In this document: positions 1 to 5,802 of the stretch, one piece after another
How positions within the stretch are numbered: the first letter of the stretch is position 1
How the letters are laid out: every line of letters begins with the position of its first letter
DNA from: Candidatus Saccharimonadales bacterium
Lineage (GTDB): Bacteria; Patescibacteriota; Saccharimonadia; UBA4664; SCTI01
NCBI GenBank assembly: GCA_030150485.1
Contig: JASLFZ010000004.1
Span: 1-5,802 of the forward strand
Direction: 5' to 3'
DNA: 5,802 nt
Translations under genes and position numbers: made by a program
The notes under the pieces: generated by a model
The model's input: only the letters and a program-made list of their open reading frames with translations
The model's database searches: none
What the model was told of the DNA's origin: nothing

Positions 1-342
1 GCCGCCGCTCAAGCCTCCACCAAGCCGACCGTACAGCTAAGCGTAACGGGTAGTGGGCCCATCAACATTACCGCAACGGTCACCTCTGGCTCCAACCCCG
101 CCACCCAGCTCACCTTCTACGATGATGATCAGATCATCTCAACCCAGGCCATTAATGGCGATACCACCTATTCAATGAGCTATACGCCCACTACCAACGG
201 TAGTCACACCATTAAGGCCGTAGCCACCGATAGTCAGGGCAATACGGGCGAGGATGACACGGTGGTAACTATTTCCGGTAGTGGCGCTGGCACGACGGGC
301 GGCACCAGCGGTGGCACAACACCACCCACCACCACTCACTAA
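1..342 (+). CDS. C-terminal part of a secreted or surface protein with a bacterial Ig-like domain (5' end outside window)
   Basis: Frame 1 is open from the first base to a TAA stop at 340-342, giving the last 113 residues of a longer protein. Residues about 9-92 look like one bacterial Ig-like beta-sandwich of the Big_7 kind: a strand with ITATVTS, then LTFYDDDQII, YSMSYTPTTNGSHTIKAVA and a closing TVVTIS strand. The alternating hydrophobic pattern and the TDSQGNTG turn are typical of extracellular domains. The last 20 or so residues are a flexible tail of Gly, Thr, Ser and Pro ending in His. There is no LPXTG sorting motif and no C-terminal membrane helix, so any anchoring must come from the missing N-terminal part. 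Such domains occur at the C-terminus of penicillin-binding proteins, adhesins and exported enzymes, and the parent protein cannot be identified from this fragment. It is convergent with the PIN-TRAM gene. Confidence is high for coding and moderate for the fold. Confidence 0.85.
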   Translation, partial: AAAQASTKPTVQLSVTGSGPINITATVTSGSNPATQLTFYDDDQIISTQAINGDTTYSMSYTPTTNGSHTIKAVATDSQGNTGEDDTVVTISGSGAGTTGGTSGGTTPPTTTH

Positions 343-353
343 GCACCAAGTAA

Positions 354-390
354 GAAATAGCCGCCCTCTTTACAGGACGGCTATTTCTTT
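354..390. terminator. Intrinsic terminator between convergent genes, probably bidirectional
   Basis: Arms at 354-367 and 374-387 pair over 14 positions with a single C-A mismatch, around a 6-base loop (CTTTAC). The outer part is AT-rich (GAAATAG/CTATTTC), the core is GC-rich, and the right arm runs into TTTCTTT on the plus strand. The left flank, read on the minus strand, gives CTATTTCTTA. It begins 11 bp after the stop codon of the Ig-domain gene and ends 16-19 bp before the stop codon of the PIN-TRAM gene, so it can end transcripts arriving from both sides. The U-tract is short on each side. Confidence 0.8.
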
Positions 391-405
391 GGCTAAAATC
401 TAGGC

Positions 406-1320
406 TTAGTCTTCTGGTGTCGGATTGGTGAGCTCAACGAGGCTATCTTCAAGCCGCTGGGTCGGGCTCACGCGCCGTGGTCGGCGACCGCGAGATTGGC
501 TGGCATCATTCTTTTGAGGAGCCGCCGCAGCTGTAGGCTGAGCGCCGTGCGGACGTGTTGGGCTACTGCTGCCTTTCTCCTGCTGACGACCCTTTTGACG
601 ATTGCGTCCACCTGCCTTAGCGCCCTCAGGCTTACTGGCAGCTGGAGCTGGGCGCGCGCTTGGTCGCTCATTGGCAGCCCCTATTGGCTTGACCAGCGCA
701 GCAAACAACATCTTGCCGGCAACCGTCTGGAAAACCCGGGTAATCTCTACCTCAACATCTTGGCCCATAAGCCGCTCGGCATTATCGATTACAATCATGG
801 TACCATCAGCCAAGTAGCCAACCCCCTGCCCCTTTTCCTTGCCGGGCTGTACAACCTTGGTTTGCATATGCTCGCCAGGTATTACGACCGGTCGTACCGC
901 GTTTGCGAGTTCATTAATATTTAACACGCGCACGCCTTCAATGCTTGCAACTCGATTTAGGTTATAGTCGGTCGTTAAAACGTTGCAGTTAAGCTGGCGA
1001 CCCAGGCGAACGAGCTTAGCATCCACCTCTTTAATGTCCTTATAGTCGTCCTCGATGATATCCATATCCACGCCAATCTCGCGCATGGTATTGAGCATCT
1101 CCAGGCCGCGGCGGCCGCGGCTGCGCTTCATACTATCTCCTGAATCCGAGATAAGTTGCAGCTCCGCCAGCACGAAGCGTGGCACGAGCAGCTTACCCGG
1201 CGCAAAACCAGCTTTAGCAATATCAACGATTCGTCCGTCAATAATTACTGATGTATCCACCAGTGCCGGCACCGCCGTAACCGACGGAATTTCCTCACTG
1301 GGTCGATTAAATAATCCCAT
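406..1320 (-). CDS. PIN-TRAM domain protein, YacL-like, without membrane anchor; putative ribonuclease
   Basis: This 304-residue protein starts at ATG 1318-1320. Residues about 18-140 form a PIN domain, the RNase H-like fold of metal-dependent nucleases. The expected acidic residues are D22 (in [10 protein letters not shown]), E53 (LAEL), D100 (EVDAKL) and D118 (TTDYN), so the active site looks intact. Residues about 150-212 form a TRAM domain ([18 protein letters not shown], then [11 protein letters not shown]), a predicted RNA-binding beta-barrel. The Bacillus YacL family usually has an N-terminal block of membrane helices before PIN-TRAM. Here only about 17 polar residues precede the PIN domain, so the protein should be cytoplasmic. 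Residues about 213-290 are low-complexity, rich in Ala, Pro, Arg, Lys and Gln (for example RGRRPRR), followed by an acidic end (TPED); this tail is probably disordered and may bind RNA. The gene lies 40 bp after radA, as in the Firmicutes clpC-radA-disA-yacL order, but without disA. RNase activity is inferred from the family; its substrate is unknown. Confidence 0.88.
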   Translation of the reverse strand: MGLFNRPSEEIPSVTAVPALVDTSVIIDGRIVDIAKAGFAPGKLLVPRFVLAELQLISDSGDSMKRSRGRRGLEMLNTMREIGVDMDIIEDDYKDIKEVDAKLVRLGRQLNCNVLTTDYNLNRVASIEGVRVLNINELANAVRPVVIPGEHMQTKVVQPGKEKGQGVGYLADGTMIVIDNAERLMGQDVEVEITRVFQTVAGKMLFAALVKPIGAANERPSARPAPAASKPEGAKAGGRNRQKGRQQEKGSSSPTRPHGAQPTAAAAPQKNDASQSRGRRPRRVSPTQRLEDSLVELTNPTPED

Positions 1321-1333
1321 TTACTGTAATAAA

Positions 1334-1357
1334 TCCTTTCCTTAGCGCTTGAGCGCT
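1334..1357 (-). promoter_or_regulatory. Intercistronic hairpin and ribosome binding site of the PIN-TRAM gene
   Basis: The 40-bp gap between radA and the PIN-TRAM gene holds a small hairpin (arms AGCGC 1344-1348 and GCGCT 1353-1357, loop of 4), then a purine-rich stretch AAGGAAAGGA at 1334-1343 on the minus strand. The Shine-Dalgarno-like AAAGGA ends 13 nt before the ATG, which is longer than usual, so initiation may be modest. The hairpin has no U-tract on the minus strand, so it is not an obvious terminator. Co-transcription with radA is the simplest reading. Confidence 0.45.
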
Positions 1358-1360
1358 TTG

Positions 1361-2692
1361 CTATGTAGGCATTGCCGCGGCCACCGCTTCTGTGATGGTT
1401 TTTACACGACTCATACCGGTAGCGTCGGCTTTATTGGGACCGATAGCATAACGGAATCCCAATTTTTTAGCTTCAGCTAAGCGTCCGGAGACATTGCTCA
1501 CGGACCGGATTTCACCACTGAGGCCGACCTCGCCGAACGCGATTAAATTATGGGCGACCGGCTTATTTTTAAACGCCGAGGCTATCGCCAAAATGATTGC
1601 TAGATCAGCAGCTGGCTCAGTAATTTTCAATCCACCTATGATATTAACATAAATGTCTTGATCTGACAAGTTAAGGCTGGCTCGCTTGGTCAAAACGGCC
1701 ACGAGCACATTAAGGCGGTTGAGATCAAAACCCGAGGCCGTCCGCTTAGGATACCCAAAGGGGCTTTTCGCCACCAATGCCTGCACCTCCACCAAAATCG
1801 GTCGGGTACCCTCTATGGTGGCCAGCACCACCGACCCCGGTGCTTCTTGGCGCTCGGCCAGCAAAGCTGCCGAGGGGTTGGGCACCGGGATAAGACCAGC
1901 CTCTTGCATCTCGAAAATCCCAATTTCGCTGGTCGAACCAAAGCGGTTCTTAATCCCTCGCAGCGCCTTGAATGAGCCGTAGCGATCGCCCTCTAAATAC
2001 AGCACCACATCCACTAAATGCTCCAGCACTTTGGGCCCTGCGATATTCCCCTCTTTCGTAACGTGGCCAATGATAATCATGGCAATGTGCTTTTGCTTGG
2101 CCACGCGCTGTAGCATCTGCGCGCTGGCAGTGATCTGGCCAACACTACCAGCCGCACCCGTAAGCGCTTCCGTCGTTAAGGTTTGAATGGAGTCAATAAT
2201 TACCAGGCCATAGTCGCCGCTCTCGATGGTAACCGTAACACCATCGGCGTTCGTCTCACTTAAGAGCTCCAGGTTCTCAGCCGTCACGCCTAACCGGTCC
2301 GCTCGCAGCTTAATCTGATTGGTCGACTCCTCCCCGGAAACGTAGAGCACTGGTTGGCTGGCCGCAATTTGGGCCGCCAGCTGTAGTACTAGTGTGGATT
2401 TACCAATACCCGGATCACCAGAAAGCAGCATAATTGACCCCGGCACCATACCGCCCCCCAATACTTGATTGACCTCGGCAATTTTTGTGTCAATTCGAGG
2501 TAGCTTACGCGTCGCCACATCTGCCAGCTTCTCAGGCTTAGCGGCCGCCCCGCGTACACCAGACCTACTAGAGGAAACCCCCGCCGTCTCGACAAAGGAG
2601 TTCCATGCGCCACAGTTGTCACATCGCCCCGCCCACTTACCTTGAGCGTGCCCACACGACTGACAGACGAACTGCGTTAGCGTTTTAGCCAT
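1361..2692 (-). CDS. radA: DNA repair protein RadA (Sms), branch-migration ATPase
   Basis: RadA is a RecA-like ATPase that drives branch migration of recombination intermediates and supports recombinational repair in the cytoplasm. The 443 residues match the family's usual length of about 450-460. An N-terminal zinc ribbon carries C10, C13, C24 and C27. The RecA-type core has a Walker A at 92-100 (GDPGIGKST), the conserved LYVSGEES at about 116-123 and a Walker B at 163-168 (LVIIDS). The RadA signature KNRFG is at 248-252. Residues about 270-443 form the Lon-protease-like C-terminal domain (IGGLKITEPAADLAI, FGEVGLSGEIR), which in RadA is structural and not proteolytic. The start ATG at 2690-2692 is chosen because the zinc ribbon follows at once (MAKTLTQFVC); no Shine-Dalgarno is visible before it. 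Stop is TAG. It is divergent from the small membrane-protein gene and lies upstream of the PIN-TRAM gene on the same strand. Confidence 0.97.
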   Translation of the reverse strand: MAKTLTQFVCQSCGHAQGKWAGRCDNCGAWNSFVETAGVSSSRSGVRGAAAKPEKLADVATRKLPRIDTKIAEVNQVLGGGMVPGSIMLLSGDPGIGKSTLVLQLAAQIAASQPVLYVSGEESTNQIKLRADRLGVTAENLELLSETNADGVTVTIESGDYGLVIIDSIQTLTTEALTGAAGSVGQITASAQMLQRVAKQKHIAMIIIGHVTKEGNIAGPKVLEHLVDVVLYLEGDRYGSFKALRGIKNRFGSTSEIGIFEMQEAGLIPVPNPSAALLAERQEAPGSVVLATIEGTRPILVEVQALVAKSPFGYPKRTASGFDLNRLNVLVAVLTKRASLNLSDQDIYVNIIGGLKITEPAADLAIILAIASAFKNKPVAHNLIAFGEVGLSGEIRSVSNVSGRLAEAKKLGFRYAIGPNKADATGMSRVKTITEAVAAAMPT

Positions 2693-2781
2693 GCATTCAT
2701 GGTAGCATAAACCGAACTAAAAGCGAACACTATTTTAGAACTATATTATGGTATAGTATGGGTATAATTTAAAGGAATTTT
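2693..2781. promoter_or_regulatory. AT-rich divergent promoter region of radA and the membrane-protein gene, with a dyad
   Basis: These 89 bp separate two divergent start codons. Plus strand: candidate -10 boxes are TATAGT (2752-2757) and TATAAT (2763-2768). The second would start RNA about 7 nt from the ATG and inside or next to the ribosome binding site, so the first gives a more normal leader. Minus strand: TATGCT (complement of 2704-2709) lies 11 nt before the radA ATG and would give an almost leaderless mRNA; TAAAAT (complement of 2732-2737) is an alternative. None has a convincing -35 box at 17 bp. An inverted repeat ACTATA-N6-TATAGT at 2740-2757 covers one of the -10 candidates and could be an operator. 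The region clearly must hold promoters, but exact positions are uncertain. Confidence 0.5.
2771..2776 (+). promoter_or_regulatory. Ribosome binding site of the DUF1761-type gene
   Basis: AAAGGA lies 5 nt before ATG 2782-2784. It is a clear Shine-Dalgarno sequence and supports this start over later Met codons. Confidence 0.7.
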
Positions 2782-3201
2782 ATGTTTGCGCATGTTTCTA
2801 TCTGGGGAATTTTACTGGCGGCCGTGGCAGCCATGATTGTCGGAACAGCCTGGTATAGTTCAGCTTTATTTGGTAAGACGTGGATGAAGGCCATCGGTAC
2901 TACCGAGAAAGACATGAGCCAGCGTATGGGCACCACCATGCCTTTGCTCATTATCGTTTCACTTGTGACCGCCTATGCGCTATCCCTGATAACGGCCTAT
3001 CTACAGCACTACACCGGTGGCAGTGGGTTTGGGGCTGCCGTTGATACCTCCCTGCTCGCAGGAATTGGGTTCGGCGCCACAGCGGTGTTCGCCCATGGGG
3101 CATTTGAGCCGCGGGATAAAAAAGTTATGTACATCAACGCCGGTAACCGTATCGTTACGTTGCTAGTAATGGGGCTTGTAATCGGGGCATTTACGCGCTA
3201 A
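2782..3201 (+). CDS. DUF1761-type small integral membrane protein, function unknown
   Basis: This 139-residue protein has four predicted membrane helices at about residues 5-25, 53-74, 85-105 and 120-137. It resembles the DUF1761 family in length, topology and motifs: the N-terminal helix ends in GTAWYSSALFGKTWMK (21-36), and helix 3 carries small residues and FAHGAFEPR (103-111) before a basic loop (RDKK). The conserved WYS...FGK segment after helix 1 is the best family marker. No enzymatic motif is seen and the family has no established function. The start is supported by AAAGGA at 5 nt spacing. It is the only plus-strand gene between the minus-strand clpC and radA genes, and its TAA lies 2 bp from the clpC stop. 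With no terminator there, both transcripts are likely to overlap, so antisense regulation by clpC transcription is possible. Family assignment is from recognition of sequence features, not from a search. Confidence 0.83.
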   Translation: MFAHVSIWGILLAAVAAMIVGTAWYSSALFGKTWMKAIGTTEKDMSQRMGTTMPLLIIVSLVTAYALSLITAYLQHYTGGSGFGAAVDTSLLAGIGFGATAVFAHGAFEPRDKKVMYINAGNRIVTLLVMGLVIGAFTR

Positions 3202-3203
3202 AC

Positions 3204-5678
3204 CTACGCGTGCGGTTGCAGCGTCTTCAAAGCTAAGGCGCCATCCTTCGCCGTAATACTCACGGTGTCGCCCTCTTTGTACTCGCCGCCCAGGACGCCA
3301 ATTGCTAGCGGGTCCTCAATCAGGTCCTGAATTGCGCGACGCATTGGACGGGCACCCTGGTCGACATTGTAGCCCTTCTCGATCAGCAAGTCTTTGGCGG
3401 TACTCGATACCCGCAGGCTCAGCCCCTGCTCACCGATCCGTGCCGCGAGATCTGCTAACTGCAAGTCAAGAATCTGGCGGATATCAAACTTACTGAGCGG
3501 CTTAAACACAATCACATCGTCAATTCGATTCAGGAACTCTGGGCGGAAGCTGCGTTTGAGCGCTGCTTGGACCTGTTCCTTAACGCGTTCGTGCTGGGTC
3601 TCGAGCTCGGCCTCTTCTTCTCTCGTGGTCACCGCAAAGCCCAGCTTGGCTTCGTTGTACATCGTCTCCGCACCAACGTTGCTCGTCATGATAATGATGG
3701 TGTTACGGAAATCGACGCGGCGGCCCTTGGCGTCGGTGACATAGCCGTCCTCCAAAATCTGTAGCAGCATGTTAAACACGTCCGGATGTGCCTTTTCAAT
3801 CTCGTCGAATAGAATGAGGCTGTAGGGTTTGCGCCGAACCTGCTCGGTAAGCTGTCCTCCTTCTTCGTAGCCCACATAGCCCGCCGGGGCGCCCACTAGC
3901 CGCGAAACGTTGTGCTTTTCCATAAACTCGCTCATGTCAATCTTGATCATGGCGTCACGGCTGTTAAACATTTCCTGGCTCAGCACTCGTGCCAGCTCCG
4001 TTTTACCTACGCCCGTGGGTCCCAGGAAAATGAATGAACCAATCGGTCGGCGCGCATCGCTAATGCCGGTCCGGCTCCGTCGGATGGCTTTTGAGATCGC
4101 CGCAACCGCTTCAGACTGTGCAATCACGCGCTCACTGAGTCGGTCTTCAAGCTTAACCAAGTTAACCATCTCTTTATCGATTAAGCGCGTTACCGGAATC
4201 CCGGTCATCATGCTAATAACCTGGGCAATGTCCTCAGCGGTAATCTTTAAGGCGTCATCACTAACGCCCTCTTTAACGCGCGCCGAGCTAATTTTCTGCT
4301 CCAGTAGACTCAACTTAGTCTTCAAACGGGCAGCCTGCTCAAAGTCCTGGCTGTTAACTGCATCCTCGATCTGGGCCTGAATCTCGCTGAGCTGCTTCTG
4401 CATGGCTCGCAGTGGCTTGCTCAAAGCGCCTCGCTTAATGCGCACCAGTGAGGCGGCCTCATCAATCAAATCAATTGCTTTATCGGGCAAAAAGCGGTCG
4501 GCGACGTACCGGTGAGCCAGTTTGGCTGCCTGGTCGATAGCCGCATCGGTGATCTCAACCCGGTGATACTCCTCATAACGCGTCCGTAAGCCATGCAGAA
4601 CCTCCACTGTTTCTGCCACGGTGGCTTCAGGTACCTGCACCGGCTGGAACCGCCGCTCGAGCGCCGAATCCTTCTCAATATGCTTCCGGTACTCATCTAG
4701 GGTCGTAGCGCCAATTACCTGGATTTCACCTCGGCTGAGCGCCGGCTTCAAAATATTAGCCGCATCAATGGCGCCCTCGGCGGCACCCGCCCCCACCACT
4801 GTATGGAGCTCATCGATAAACAGGATAACCTCACGATTAGCCTTGGTCTCATCTAGCAGCTTCTTTAAACGCTCCTCAAACTCGCCGCGATATTTTGTAC
4901 CGGCAATTACGCTAGCCAAATCGAGCATTACAATACGCTTATTTTGCAGCATCTCGGGCACCTCTTCAGCAATAATGCGCTGGGCTAGCCCTTCCACGAT
5001 AGCGGTTTTACCCACACCTGGCTCGCCGATCAATACCGGATTATTTTTAGAGCGTCGGTTCAGTATAGTAATAACGCGACCAATCTGGCTTTCCCGACCA
5101 ACTACTGGATCAAGTTGATCGTTTTTTGCTTTAACCGTCAAATCCACCCCGAAGTTATCAAGGGCCGGAGTTTTAGACTTAGACTTTTTGTTGCCCTTTT
5201 GAGTAGCCTCTTCACCGGTGAAAAACTGCTGATTGCTGAGATAGTTTTCGAGCTCGGCGCGCACAACCGAGGGATCAACCTGCATCTCCTTAAGGATGGC
5301 GTTCGCACGGGCGTTTTTTTGGCTTAAGAGCGCAAATAAAATGTGCTCGGTACCGGAGTAAGGTTGGCCAAACTCGCGAGCAATCCGCCACGATAACGTA
5401 AGCGTGGTTTTAGCGGTCTCGCTTAAGCCTTTGTGGCTGCTGCGGGCGAACACATTTTGAGAGTGCGCGATCCACTCTTCGGCCCGGTCGGAAGTAACGC
5501 CGGCGTTGCGCAAAATTTTAGCGCCAATGGAGCCATTTTGTTGCAGCACGCCTAGCAGGATGTGCTCGGTACCAATGTAACTAGATGCCATCGCTCGCGC
5601 GATCGCATCAGCATTCTCTAGGCTTTGCTTAGCATTTTCAGTAAAACGATCAAATTGAGGACCAAATTCTACGCTCAT
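3204..5678 (-). CDS. clpC: ATP-dependent Clp protease ATPase subunit ClpC (Hsp100 unfoldase)
   Basis: ClpC is a hexameric AAA+ unfoldase that feeds misfolded or regulatory proteins to the ClpP peptidase in the cytoplasm. The 824 residues fit the family (about 810-850). Two Clp-N repeats lie at about 5-65 and 81-145 ([26 protein letters not shown]), followed by a Lys-rich linker near 161-170. AAA domain 1 has Walker A at 218-225 (GEPGVGKT), pore loop KYRG at 262-265, Walker B at 284-290 (VILFIDE) and arginine fingers near 342-343. A short middle domain with a UVR motif (about 430-463) separates it from AAA domain 2: Walker A 553-560 (GPTGVGKT), pore loop GYVGYEEGG at 600-608, Walker B 621-626 and [10 protein letters not shown] at 711-720. 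The tripeptide LGF at 679-681 is the expected ClpP-docking loop. The short UVR-type middle domain argues for ClpC and against ClpB. Start ATG 5676-5678 has a strong ribosome binding site; stop is TAG. Upstream CIRCE indicates HrcA-controlled heat-shock expression. No clpP, ctsR or mcsAB is in the window. Confidence 0.97.
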   Translation of the reverse strand: MSVEFGPQFDRFTENAKQSLENADAIARAMASSYIGTEHILLGVLQQNGSIGAKILRNAGVTSDRAEEWIAHSQNVFARSSHKGLSETAKTTLTLSWRIAREFGQPYSGTEHILFALLSQKNARANAILKEMQVDPSVVRAELENYLSNQQFFTGEEATQKGNKKSKSKTPALDNFGVDLTVKAKNDQLDPVVGRESQIGRVITILNRRSKNNPVLIGEPGVGKTAIVEGLAQRIIAEEVPEMLQNKRIVMLDLASVIAGTKYRGEFEERLKKLLDETKANREVILFIDELHTVVGAGAAEGAIDAANILKPALSRGEIQVIGATTLDEYRKHIEKDSALERRFQPVQVPEATVAETVEVLHGLRTRYEEYHRVEITDAAIDQAAKLAHRYVADRFLPDKAIDLIDEAASLVRIKRGALSKPLRAMQKQLSEIQAQIEDAVNSQDFEQAARLKTKLSLLEQKISSARVKEGVSDDALKITAEDIAQVISMMTGIPVTRLIDKEMVNLVKLEDRLSERVIAQSEAVAAISKAIRRSRTGISDARRPIGSFIFLGPTGVGKTELARVLSQEMFNSRDAMIKIDMSEFMEKHNVSRLVGAPAGYVGYEEGGQLTEQVRRKPYSLILFDEIEKAHPDVFNMLLQILEDGYVTDAKGRRVDFRNTIIIMTSNVGAETMYNEAKLGFAVTTREEEAELETQHERVKEQVQAALKRSFRPEFLNRIDDVIVFKPLSKFDIRQILDLQLADLAARIGEQGLSLRVSSTAKDLLIEKGYNVDQGARPMRRAIQDLIEDPLAIGVLGGEYKEGDTVSITAKDGALALKTLQPHA

Positions 5679-5683
5679 AGAAG

Positions 5684-5690
5684 CTCCTTT
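5684..5690 (-). promoter_or_regulatory. Strong ribosome binding site of clpC
   Basis: Read on the minus strand, AAAGGAG lies 5 nt before the clpC ATG. It is the best Shine-Dalgarno sequence in the window and fixes the start. Confidence 0.85.
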
Positions 5691-5701
5691 CCCTTAGCCT
5701 T

Positions 5702-5735
5702 GAAGATAGTCGGTCGCAGCAGGATATCTATCTTC
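5702..5735 (-). promoter_or_regulatory. Stem-loop in the predicted clpC 5' leader
   Basis: GAAGATAG (5702-5709) and CTATCTTC (5728-5735) form a perfect 8-bp inverted repeat around an 18-nt loop. From the proposed -10 element, transcription would begin near 5733, so the stem would sit at or very near the 5' end of the clpC mRNA, and the ribosome binding site lies 11 nt beyond its 3' arm. It could protect the mRNA from 5' decay or tune translation. It might instead be a second protein-binding dyad in DNA. No U-tract follows, so it is not a terminator. Confidence 0.45.
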
Positions 5736-5739
5736 TTCT

Positions 5740-5748
5740 ATATTAGCA
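5740..5748 (-). promoter_or_regulatory. Extended -10 promoter element of clpC, overlapping CIRCE
   Basis: On the minus strand TGCTAATAT reads as an extended -10 (TG-N-TAATAT). Its TGCTAA part is the end of one CIRCE half-site. A -35 box near 5763-5769 is weak, which suits an extended -10 promoter. TATAGA (complement of 5737-5742) is an alternative -10. The predicted start near 5733 leaves a leader of about 55 nt. HrcA bound to CIRCE would cover the promoter directly. Confidence 0.55.
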
Positions 5749-5769
5749 CTCTCATGGCCTGAGTGCTAG
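5743..5769. promoter_or_regulatory. CIRCE operator (HrcA binding site)
   Basis: TTAGCACTC at 5743-5751, a 9-base spacer, and GAGTGCTAG at 5761-5769 match the CIRCE consensus TTAGCACTC-N9-GAGTGCTAA at 17 of 18 half-site positions; only the last base differs (G for A). CIRCE is the operator of the heat-shock repressor HrcA, usually found before groESL and hrcA-dnaK. Here it lies 64 bp before the clpC start codon and overlaps the likely -10 element. The hrcA gene itself is not in the window. Confidence 0.95.
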
Positions 5770-5802
5770 AATTTCGTGCCTGTCTTGGTGTGAGCTTCGG
5801 TT

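Noticed and set aside
496..924. Plus-strand 142-codon open frame opposite the PIN-TRAM gene
   Set aside because: It lies wholly inside the PIN-TRAM coding region, has no clear start signal, and its protein shows no family features.
1344..1357. AGCGC/GCGCT hairpin as a terminator splitting radA from the PIN-TRAM gene
   Set aside because: The 5-bp stem is followed on the minus strand by purines, not by a U-tract, so it does not look like an intrinsic terminator.
2769..2951. Minus-strand 60-codon open frame opposite the membrane-protein gene
   Set aside because: It is a shadow of the DUF1761-type gene, which has the ribosome binding site and membrane helices. Antisense RNA here is plausible but coding is not.
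3193..3211. Inverted repeat ACGCG-N9-CGCGT at the clpC/membrane-protein junction as a terminator
   Set aside because: The stem is only 5 bp with a 9-nt loop and no T-tract follows on either strand.
3910..5118. Long plus-strand open frames opposite clpC (3910-4380 and 4621-5118)
   Set aside because: Their Ser/Arg/Leu-rich composition is typical of antisense shadows of a conserved gene; no ribosome binding site and no recognisable domain, while ClpC motifs run through the whole region on the minus strand.

Overview
This is a bacterial chromosomal window with standard-code genes and mixed base composition. Four complete protein genes and the 3' end of a fifth fill almost all of it. Gene content points to a Gram-positive-like lineage: ClpC with a UVR-type middle domain, RadA, a YacL-like PIN-TRAM protein and HrcA/CIRCE control. 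The small DUF1761-type membrane protein, the lack of the membrane anchor on the PIN-TRAM protein and the weak or leaderless-looking starts would fit a Patescibacteria/CPR member such as Saccharibacteria. That placement is inference from content only. All five genes end in TAA or TAG, and none ends in TGA.

Layout, left to right. Positions 1-342 (+) hold the C-terminal end of an exported-looking protein with a bacterial Ig-like domain and a Thr/Gly/Pro tail. A long hairpin at 354-387 separates it from the convergent genes on the other strand. On the minus strand lie a PIN-TRAM protein (406-1320) and, 40 bp upstream of it, radA (1361-2692), apparently co-transcribed. An AT-rich divergent control region (2693-2781) separates radA from a plus-strand four-helix membrane protein (2782-3201). 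That gene ends only 2 bp from the stop codon of clpC (3204-5678, minus). Upstream of clpC are a strong ribosome binding site, an 8-bp stem-loop in the predicted leader, an extended -10 element and a nearly perfect CIRCE operator (5743-5769).

How the genes fit together. clpC, radA and the yacL-like gene stand in the same order and orientation as the end of the Firmicutes ctsR-mcsA-mcsB-clpC-radA-disA-yacL operon. Here disA is absent between radA and the PIN gene, an opposite-strand membrane-protein gene lies between clpC and radA, and clpC is preceded by the HrcA operator CIRCE. No terminator is visible between clpC and the opposing gene. Heat-induced transcription from the clpC promoter could therefore run antisense through the membrane-protein gene and on into radA and the PIN gene, which would make a non-contiguous operon. 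This is the most interesting hypothesis in the window. No mobile element, CRISPR array, tRNA or rRNA was seen, and no stretch over 300 bases is without a gene.
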